Positions 1-5,268 of a DNA stretch of 7,128 bases are shown here, one piece after another. This DNA is from Bryobacterales bacterium. Lineage in GTDB: Bacteria > Acidobacteriota > Terriglobia > Bryobacterales > Bryobacteraceae. Location: the NCBI GenBank assembly GCA_003164075.1, contig PLRZ01000145.1:14180-21307 (forward strand), given 5' to 3'. The translations under genes were made by a program, and so were the position numbers. The first letter of the stretch is position 1. Each line of letters starts with the position of its first letter. Under the pieces are notes generated by a model. The model saw only the letters and a list, made by a program, of their open reading frames with translations, made no database searches and was not told where the DNA came from.

Positions 1-26
1 CCCTCCCCCGGGAGCGGCGCGGGCAG

Positions 27-215
27 CTATGAGGGTGACACTTTTCCGTTCGCCTGCGCGAGTTGGTTATTGGCGACGACCCAGATGTCCTTGGTTTCGC
101 CGCCGGCGCCGAGGAACAGGCCGGCTGCCGCCAAAGCGACGAAAGAAATGAGCAGCGTGTATTCGATGAGGTCCTGGCCCTGCTCGTTGCTCCAAAGATC
201 CAAAATATGATTCAT
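27..215 (-). CDS. Flp/Fap-type (type IVb) pilin, 62 aa
   Basis: This is a small structural pilin of the Tad/Flp system, made as a prepilin at the inner membrane and assembled into adhesive pili. The protein starts MNHILDLWSNEQG and has the prepilin peptidase site G13|Q14. Counting from Q14, the mature protein carries Glu at position 5 and Tyr at position 6 (QDLIEY), the Flp hallmark. One hydrophobic helix of about 20 residues follows (LLISFVALAAAGLFL), then a short polar tail ending KVSPS. The reading frame stays open upstream to 323, but I chose the ATG at 215 because it gives the family's usual length and because AGAGGA and AGAGG motifs lie just before it. No Tad assembly gene is visible in the window, so it is either an orphan pilin or the edge of a tad locus continuing to the left. 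Seen: motif and helix. Known from the family: pilus role. Confidence 0.9.
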   Translation of the reverse strand: MNHILDLWSNEQGQDLIEYTLLISFVALAAAGLFLGAGGETKDIWVVANNQLAQANGKVSPS

Positions 216-556
216 ATGCCTCTGTCCTCTGTCCCTTCGATGATTGCAGCCGGAGCTTGCGGCTTCAAGATGCCAAAGGTAATACGAGGAGCGCGGAATG
301 CTTATCTTTTGGACAGTTAGCATTTACCAAACGGGGCTCAATAGGGCCGGCAGCCGGCCGCGACGAGTGGATTTCGCAGGGGAGATCTGTTGGCGATTGG
401 CTTTCGGCTCCCTTGGTGCGCCTGCGGCGCGTGTCTAAAACAACAGCCGGGAAAGCAGTCAGTGGAGAGTAGCGTTTGAGCGTTCCCGAAAACGTGTAAG
501 CACCCGCAGTATTTGGCCTCACGTACGTGGCCTGTCGTACCCGATAAGGTCGACGC
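216..556. other. Intergenic region upstream of the pilin gene
   Basis: I see no convincing gene in these 341 bp; the short open frames lack ribosome binding sites and family motifs. The pilin promoter should lie here. A weak sigma-70-like candidate on the minus strand is TTGGTA (330-325) and GATAAG (306-301) with 18-bp spacing, each matching 4 of 6 consensus bases. There are two perfect palindromes: GGCCGGC-A-GCCGGCC at 345-359 and CACGTACGTG at 520-529. Neither is followed by a T-run, so neither looks like an intrinsic terminator. Confidence 0.5.
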
Positions 557-1420
557 TCACGCGCCGCAGCATTTCTTGTACTTCTTGCCGCTGCCGCACG
601 GACACGGTTCGTTCCTGCCAACTTTGGGTTTGGTCTTCATGATCGGAGAAGACGGCTGGATTGCGGACTTTGGCCGGTCGTCGTGAAAACACGTCCACCA
701 ACCATCTCCTTCACGGTATCCTCCACTAGGCGCCGATTCGGATCGTCCGCAAGTCTGGCGAGAACCTGAGCCTTGCCCATTGCCAGGTCACTCTTGACGT
801 CCTCAAAGCGAATGTAGCTGGAGTCGACCAAATCCTCCTCGTAAGCCTGCTCCATATCGTTGAGGAGTTCTTCCGGGTACAGATCGGAGCTGCAGGAGAC
901 CAGCTTATCCCAGACATGGGACCAGTGCCGCGGCAGCTTGCCGCGAAACAGACGGGCGAAATAATCCACGATCTCTTCGCGGCTCTTTTGTCCCGTGGCT
1001 ACCAGTGTCACGAGACTGTCCAGCGCCGCACCCCGGGCCCATTCGTCGGCGTCCTTATTCGATCAGGAACTGAATTCCTACGAGATCGCCGCCACAGACT
1101 GACGCCAGAACCCGGCCGAGGTCGTCGGTGATGAAGTCTGCACAGAGAGAATACTGCAGGTCGCCCGGAAGCAATGCCAAGTGGAGCACCAGCGGGTAAG
1201 CCCGCGTTTCGCGGAACTGCGCCAGCAAGAACATGGCGTATAGATGGGCCATGTAATCGCCCTCCGCGTCAAGTTCCGCGGTCCGGTCCACGGTTTCCGC
1301 CAGGATGCGCAGAAGCTCGGGGGCGATCTCTTCCCTCTGAGCGACGGCCGCTTCGACGGCGGCTATCGGGAATTTGCCTGTGTTTTTTTCGAACTGAGGC
1401 AGGATGTCGGCTATTTCCAT
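557..1420 (-). pseudogene. DUF1186 domain protein with C-terminal SEC-C zinc motif, broken by two frameshifts
   Basis: Three pieces of one protein lie in order. Piece 1 (1420-1055) starts MEIADILPQFEKNTGKFP and ends LASVCGGDLVGIQFLIE before a TAA. Piece 2, one frame over from about 1054 to 703, continues DADEWARGAALDSLVTLVA, then LFRGKLPRHW and CSSDLYPEELLNDMEQAYEE. Piece 3 (from about 700) reads WWTCFHDD, then [20 protein letters not shown] and stops at 557. The last part is a textbook SEC-C motif (CxC...CC, zinc-binding, as at the SecA C terminus). The helical repeat-like N-terminal part matches my memory of the DUF1186 family, whose full length of about 280 aa fits the 864-bp span. The shifts lie near 1054-1060 and 699-706. 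They are of opposite sign modulo 3, so pieces 1 and 3 share a frame. Function is unknown in the family. It is either a true pseudogene or sequencing/assembly error. Confidence 0.85.
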
Positions 1421-1567
1421 GGGCGTTTTCGTGCTGCCTCGATTCTCCCCTCCATTCTCCTACGGCCAGGAAAGCCGCTGTGTGCCAAAATATCCTCAGC
1501 CGAATTCTCATCCGCTCGGTCCACGGGCGGCGGGGAAGGCCATAGTGACAGGGCAAGGGACGCGAAG
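1421..1567. promoter_or_regulatory. Divergent intergenic region
   Basis: This 147-bp gap separates the starts of the DUF1186 gene (minus) and the 1568 gene (plus), so it should hold promoters for both. I see no strong -35/-10 pair in either direction; an AT-richer patch at about 1486-1494 (CCAAAATAT) is the only candidate -10 area. The call rests on gene arrangement rather than on a recognised motif. Confidence 0.35.
1555..1560 (+). promoter_or_regulatory. Ribosome binding site deciding the 1568 start
   Basis: AAGGGA lies 7 nt before the ATG at 1568. The frame is open further upstream to 1244, but that part is antisense to the DUF1186 gene, so this site is the reason for starting the gene at 1568. 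Confidence 0.6.
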
Positions 1568-2345
1568 ATGGACAAGACGAAGCACCACGAGGCATTGAGC
1601 GGCAGACCCATCGCCGCGAAAGCGATTGCCAGCATGAGGCGGCGCACGCGGAGTATGACCGTCACAATCGAGAATGTCCTCGGCGGCTGCGCCACGGCGG
1701 AAGAGCTGCACCGGACAGTCATGGCCCAGAAGGCGCTGGCCGGCTTGGATCCGGCTCACGCCGCCTACGTACACACCCTGAACCAGGTGTCCGTCATGTC
1801 GGAACGGATGACGGCCCTCAAGGAGATGGCGCCATTCGTGGACATCGTGTCAAAAGCCGAGGATTCCCTGATGCCGAGCGGACCGCCGATAAGCCCGTTG
1901 ACCGGATCCTATTTCACCTGCTGGGCATTCTTCGACGCTTGTGCGGGGCCGGCGGGCGAGACCATCGGCACTACCATTTTGGAGTTCGCTTCCGCCTGCG
2001 GCATTGACACCGCGATGGTGCGCCTTGTCCGGCTGATGCAGGAGTCGCGAATGGGCCTTTACATCCACCGGGGCAGAGAAGGCGAGTCGGCCGTTCTTGA
2101 GGACATCGTCACGGGCGCCGTGTGCCGGGCCATCGTTCCGGCCGGTTATGGCGGCAAGAAGGGCGAACTCTGGTATGTCCGCGTACTTCCGCCGCCAATC
2201 CAAGGCCGCCAGGAACATGTCGTCTTCACGACACCATACATCGTGCTGCAGCCGGGGGTGCACGATTGGCGGGCGTACTTCAGCCGCGCGCTCCCGGGCA
2301 CGGCATGCATCGACGACTACGAGCGGCACATGAAATACGGGCCGG

Positions 2346-2362
2346 CTAGCCCTACCTTCGCA
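2346..2362 (+). repeat. Left terminal inverted repeat of the outer element
   Basis: CTAGCCCTACCTTCGCA pairs with the right end at 2729-2745; only the two bases at 2351-2352 differ. Its first four bases are the putative target duplication. Confidence 0.8.
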
Positions 2363-2422
2363 AGACCAAGGCGATTTTCTCCGGAACAGAGCTGTAAACA
2401 TTGGTCTGGTCGTGATTATCAA

Positions 2423-2646
2423 CTAGATGAAAGAACAGGACGTCGACCGTCGTTTTTGGAATGCAAACCGGCACATAAGGGCGGATTTCCGCAGTTATCG
2501 CGGTACTGCCGCCAGCACGCGGCACCAAATAGCCGCCAAAGCGACCTGCTCAGAGTTTTGAATAAATCGGCCGATGACGCGATAATAAGCCACTCCGATA
2601 GTGGTCGTGCTCCGGTTGTGCCGATTTCGTTAGTTCTTTCATCTAG
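2423..2646. mobile_element. Second, inner palindromic element nested in the outer one
   Basis: Perfect 14-bp inverted ends, CTAGATGAAAGAAC at 2423-2436 and GTTCTTTCATCTAG at 2633-2646, enclose 196 bp. As CTAG again flanks both sides, this can be read as a 10-bp inverted repeat (ATGAAAGAAC) with its own CTAG duplication. Further mirrored pairs share nearly the same axis: TTATCGCG 2495-2502 with CGCGATAA 2578-2585, and AACCGG 2466-2471 with CCGGTT 2612-2617. There are also local perfect hairpins: GCGGA/TCCGC (2481-2492), TGCCGC/GCGGCA (2507-2524) and CCACT/AGTGG (2590-2604). Its ends differ from those of the outer element. No protein-coding content is recognisable. It could instead be an internal structural part of one larger element. 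Confidence 0.65.
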
Positions 2647-2728
2647 TACTCACAAGGCTCATAAATGAGCGAACTAATGGTTTAACAGGGTTCTGGACGT
2701 TCGTCGTCCGTGCCGCAACCCTCATTCC

Positions 2729-2745
2729 TGCGAAGGTACCGCTAG
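2729..2745 (-). repeat. Right terminal inverted repeat of the outer element
   Basis: The sequence TGCGAAGGTACCGCTAG is the inverted partner of the left end. The host reading frame resumes with GCT at 2741-2743, followed by AGG GAT TAC TGG. Confidence 0.8.
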
Positions 2746-2906
2746 GGATTACTGGAACGAATTCGTTTTCGAGTCCTACGTGAATCACCGGATGGAAGCG
2801 ATCTTTCTCGCCGGCCTTCCGGACATCCCCGAGAGCCGTCCTCATTCCCGGGTTTCCGAGGCGATCGGCTGGAAGGGCCCTGGTTTCAAGAGCCGGCGTT
2901 AGCCGG

Positions 2907-2914
2907 AAAGGAGG
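2907..2914 (+). promoter_or_regulatory. Strong ribosome binding site
   Basis: AAAGGAGG, close to the ideal anti-16S complement, lies 7 nt before the ATG at 2922. It shows that the small downstream frame was a real translated gene despite its internal stop. Confidence 0.8.
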
Positions 2915-2921
2915 CAAAACT

Positions 2922-3257
2922 ATGGACGATCCGGATCACGAGTGGCAGACCAAGGGAGCGACCCTGAGCCACAAAACGGCGCAAGAGGAGTTCGGGCTGA
3001 CATGGAAAGAAATCGTCGATGCCATCAGTGCCGGCAAGCTCCAATACCGGGAACACTCCATGTACGGCAACCCGTGACTGCGGCTGCTCCGGCGGGAGGT
3101 GGAAGCGTTCGTCAAGAAGACGCATGGCGGCAACTACCTGAAAGACCGGCAGGCGAAGACGGAGCTCGCGCGCATCAACCGGGAACTGAAACGCTTGAAA
3201 GGCCAGATAGCCGTTCTGGAAGAACGGAAGGCAAAGCTGGTCGCCGGTACCGGGTAA
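2922..3257 (+). pseudogene. Small helix-turn-helix/coiled-coil protein (about 110 aa) interrupted by in-frame TGA
   Basis: From the ATG at 2922 the frame reads MDDPDHEWQTKGATLSHKTA, then EFGLTWKEIVDAISAGKLQY and GNP, then TGA at 3075-3077 (codon 52). The same frame continues LRLLRREVEAFVKKTHGGNY and a charged heptad-like stretch (TELARINRELKRLKGQIAVL) to TAA at 3255. The N-terminal half looks like an excisionase- or MerR-like winged helix (a predicted recognition-helix region around residues 14-42). The second half is a likely coiled coil, residues about 78-107. The uninterrupted character of both halves suggests a recent TGG-to-TGA change (Trp codon), which is an inference. The predicted role, DNA binding by a small dimer, is a guess from fold style. 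It probably shares a transcript with the gene ending 19 nt upstream. The alternatives are a sequencing error or UGA readthrough. Confidence 0.7.
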
Positions 3258-3280
3258 GACCGCTCCGTTGCCGTCGCGGC

Positions 3281-3312
3281 TCGGAAACGGTGGCATTTCG
3301 GAAACGGTGGCA
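3281..3312 (+). repeat. Two direct copies of a 15-bp sequence
   Basis: TCGGAAACGGTGGCA occurs at 3281-3295 and again at 3298-3312, two bases apart, in the 116-bp gap before the exporter gene. The 17-bp period is not an exact number of helical turns. It could be a pair of operator half-sites for the exporter or a chance slippage duplication. Confidence 0.5.
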
Positions 3313-3359
3313 GCCCGCCGGGTCGCGTCCCCGGTGCGGAATGTTGCATCATATTGCCT

Positions 3360-3365
3360 AGGGGA
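3360..3365 (+). promoter_or_regulatory. Ribosome binding site pointing to a CTG start
   Basis: AGGGGA lies 8 nt before CTG at 3374, the only start-like codon between the in-frame TAG (3359-3361) and GTG 3431. Starting at GTG 3431 or ATG 3434 would cut into the first membrane helix and leave no clear ribosome binding site. Confidence 0.55.
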
Positions 3366-3373
3366 ATCGCGCG

Positions 3374-4936
3374 CTGTCAGTACAGGAAAAGCAACCACCC
3401 ATCGTAAACCCGTGGATTGTCGCCATAGCGGTGATGTTCGCCACCTTCATGGAAGTGCTGGACACCACCGTGGTGAATGTCTCGCTGCCGCACATCGCCG
3501 GCAGCCTCTCGGTGAGCGTGGACGAAGCTGCCTGGGCGCTGACATCCTACCTGGTGGCCAACGCCATTATTCTTCCGATGACCGGCTGGCTGGCCAACTT
3601 CTTTGGCCGCAAACGCATGCTGCTGGGGGCGGTATTCGGTTTCACGGCGGCGTCGTTTCTTTGCGGACTGGCGCCGAATCTTTCCATGCTGATCCTGTTC
3701 CGCATCCTCCAGGGAGCCACCGGCGGCGCTCTGCAGCCGCTCTCGCAAGCCGTCATGCTGGAAGCCTTTCCGCCGCAGGACCGCGGCAAGGCCATGGCGT
3801 TTTGGGGGCTGGGAATCGTGGTGGCGCCCATGCTCGGTCCGGTAATCGGCGGATGGCTGACGGACAATTACAGTTGGCGCTGGGTCTTTTACATAAACCT
3901 GCCGGTGGGACTGGCCTCGGTGCTGATGACGCGGTGGTTTATTTTCGATCCGCCGTACATCAAGCGGTCCAACCGCGGGATCGACTATTGGGGCATCGGA
4001 TTGCTGGCGCTGGGCGTGGCAGCGCTGCAGATTGTCCTCGACAAGGGACAGGAAGACGACTGGTTCTCGTCGCACCTGATCACGATACTGGCGGTAGTGG
4101 CCTCGGTGGGGATAGCGGCTTTTATCGTGCGCGAATTGCGGACGAGCGATCCGGTGGTGCAACTGCGCGTCTTCAAGGGGCGGACCTACGCCGCCGGCGT
4201 ATTCCTCATGACCGTAGTGGGCTTCGTACTCTACGGCAGCCTGCTGCTGGTGCCGGTTTTTCTGCAGACGCTGCTGGGCTATCCGGCGTTGAATGCGGGC
4301 ATCGCCATGGCGCCGCGCGGACTGGGTTCGTTCCTGATGATGCCGGTGGTGGGCACGGTGATGGGCAAGTTCGACCCGCGCAAGGTGTTGGCGTGCGGAT
4401 TGGTGGGCGCCGCGTGGTCACTGTATGCGTTGTCGCGGCTGAACCTGGAGGCGGGATACTGGGACATCTTCTGGCCGCAGTTCATCCAGGGTGCGGCGCT
4501 GGCGATGCTGTTCGTGCCGCTGACCACGGCCACCATGGATCCCATTCCCAAGGAAGAAATGGGCAACGCCACCAGCATGTTCAACCTGATGCGCAACCTG
4601 GGGGGCAGCTTCGGAATCGCCGCCGCCACCACGTATTTATTCCGCCGGCAGCAGTATCATACCAACCAGTTGGGGGCGCACGTAACGGCCTTCAGTCCGG
4701 CGGCGCGCGCCATGTCGACGGGCCTGCAGGCCAACATGGTGGCGCATGGGTCGGACCCCGTGACGGCGGCGCGGCAGGCGTACGTGTCGATATGGGGGCT
4801 GATCGAGCGGCAGGCGTCGATGCTGTCGTTCGTGGACACATTTGTGGCCATGGGGGTGGTGTTCCTGCTGGTGCTTCCGCTGCTGTTGGTGATGAAGCGG
4901 CCGCGGCATTCGCGCGGCGGGGCGGCGATGCACTAG
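3374..4936 (+). CDS. MFS drug exporter, DHA2 (EmrB/QacA) family, 14 membrane helices
   Basis: This inner-membrane proton-coupled antiporter probably exports hydrophobic drugs or other toxic compounds. With the CTG start it is 520 aa, normal for 14-helix DHA2 proteins. An N-terminal tail (SVQEKQPPIVNPW) leads into helix 1. Motif D1 (LDTTVVNVSLPHI) begins near residue 29, motif A (GWLANFFGRKRMLL) near 71-84 in the loop between helices 2 and 3, and antiporter motif C (APMLGPVIGGW) near 151-161. The C-terminal half has GFVLYGSLLLVPVFLQTLLG and GNATSMFNLMRNLGGSFGI, typical of EmrB relatives. The tail is MKRPRHSRGGAAMH. There is no membrane-fusion partner (EmrA-like) or TolC-like gene next to it in the window. 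The substrate cannot be told from sequence. The frame is intact, unlike the three genes before it. Confidence 0.93.
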   Translation: MSVQEKQPPIVNPWIVAIAVMFATFMEVLDTTVVNVSLPHIAGSLSVSVDEAAWALTSYLVANAIILPMTGWLANFFGRKRMLLGAVFGFTAASFLCGLAPNLSMLILFRILQGATGGALQPLSQAVMLEAFPPQDRGKAMAFWGLGIVVAPMLGPVIGGWLTDNYSWRWVFYINLPVGLASVLMTRWFIFDPPYIKRSNRGIDYWGIGLLALGVAALQIVLDKGQEDDWFSSHLITILAVVASVGIAAFIVRELRTSDPVVQLRVFKGRTYAAGVFLMTVVGFVLYGSLLLVPVFLQTLLGYPALNAGIAMAPRGLGSFLMMPVVGTVMGKFDPRKVLACGLVGAAWSLYALSRLNLEAGYWDIFWPQFIQGAALAMLFVPLTTATMDPIPKEEMGNATSMFNLMRNLGGSFGIAAATTYLFRRQQYHTNQLGAHVTAFSPAARAMSTGLQANMVAHGSDPVTAARQAYVSIWGLIERQASMLSFVDTFVAMGVVFLLVLPLLLVMKRPRHSRGGAAMH

Positions 4937-5268
4937 CGGCTCCTCGACTTTCTGCTGCGGCGACGAGACTCCGGACTCCTGATGTCGTGGAATTTGCGAT
5001 AGCCCGGAGGTGGGGCCAGGGAAAATTGCAGAATTCGGTGGCGAACCCGCTCCCTCGCGGGGTGCCCTCTGGGCCCGGCTCGGTAAGAGGTTGCCTTTCA
5101 ATGTGACCTTTCCGAGCCGCGCGCGCAAGCAAGCGGTTTCTTCGAATTTTGCAAGTGCCTCTGAAGTCTGGCTCACCTTATTTCCCCGGGCCAGCCGCAC
5201 TTGCGGGCCGACATCAGGAGTTCGGAGACTCGACCGCCCGTGAAACCGCGGCGCGTCAGTTTGTCATT
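4937..5268. other. Convergent intergenic region
   Basis: These 332 bp lie between the 3' ends of the exporter gene (plus) and the sigma-like gene (minus). I see no supported gene. The region holds the two stem-loops listed separately at 5046-5118; nothing else is recognisable. Confidence 0.6.
5046..5118. terminator. Pair of stem-loops, possible bidirectional terminator or REP-like repeat
   Basis: The first stem is CCCGC (5046-5050) with GCGGG (5057-5061). The second is GGCTCGGTAA (5077-5086) with TTTCCGAGCC (5109-5118), matching at 9 of 10 positions, including a perfect 7-bp GC-rich core, with a 22-nt loop. Placement between two convergent 3' ends favours a transcription stop. No clean T-run follows on either strand, so intrinsic termination is unproven. 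A dispersed palindromic intergenic repeat is the main alternative. Confidence 0.4.

Larger units (their letters stand above)
2346..2745. mobile_element. MITE-like non-autonomous insertion element with CTAG target duplication
   Basis: The ends form an imperfect inverted repeat, CTAGCCCTACCTTCGCA at 2346-2362 and its near complement at 2729-2745, matching at 15 of 17 positions. CTAG at both ends fits a 4-bp target duplication (2346-2349 and 2742-2745). Collapsing the two copies to one removes 396 bp and gives GCCGGCTAGGGATTACTGG, which reads P-A-R-D-Y-W in the host frame; this strongly supports the boundaries. The interior has no transposase frame, so movement would depend on an enzyme encoded elsewhere. 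A CTAG target is typical of some IS5-group elements and of IS630-type elements (which duplicate only TA within CTAG); I cannot decide between them. The insertion length is a multiple of three, but internal stops still truncate the host gene. Confidence 0.85.
1568..2902 (+). pseudogene. Unrecognised conserved-looking protein, 312 aa when intact, split by a 396-bp insertion
   Basis: I cannot give a family name. Without the insertion the gene encodes 312 residues: MDKTKHHEAL at the N terminus, a central part with SPLTGSYFTCWAFFDACAGP and LYIHRGREGESAVLEDIV, then GELWYVRVLPPP and HVVFTTPYIVL. The C-terminal part, KYGPARDYWNEFVFESYVNH and AIFLAGLPDIPESRPHSR, has the look of a conserved domain. No signal peptide or membrane helix is seen, so it is probably cytosolic. 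The host sequence is interrupted after codon 260. As it stands, translation runs on through the insertion and stops at TGA 2666-2668, giving 366 residues of which the last 106 or so come from the element; the native last 52 residues (2746-2902) are separated. The next gene starts 19 nt after the original stop, so the two probably form an operon. The loss of the conserved-looking C terminus suggests an inactive product. Confidence 0.75.

Noticed and set aside
1..26. CTCCC/GGGAG stem after the pilin stop as a terminator
   Set aside because: It has a five-base stem, a two-base loop and no T-run, and it lies at the window edge.
1850..2422. A 190-codon minus-strand open frame
   Set aside because: It is antisense to the unnamed plus-strand gene, whose frame is confirmed by the exact rejoining across the insertion.
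2423..2646. The inner palindrome as an integron attC site
   Set aside because: The ends do not match the RYYYAAC/GTTRRRY core sites (GTTAGTT fails in the RRR part) and no cassette or integrase is present.
3075..3115. TGA 3075 as a selenocysteine codon
   Set aside because: The site is not a redox-active context and I see no convincing bacterial SECIS hairpin just downstream. A nonsense mutation is simpler.
3377..4162. A 261-codon minus-strand open frame antisense to the exporter
   Set aside because: Its His/Arg/Gln-rich composition is typical of the complement of a GC-rich membrane protein gene; no ribosome binding site or motif is seen.
3268..5106. A 612-codon open frame on the plus strand overlapping the exporter gene
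   Set aside because: It is one frame over from the exporter, is rich in Gly/Arg/Ala and shows no family motifs. The exporter frame has clear MFS motifs and helices.
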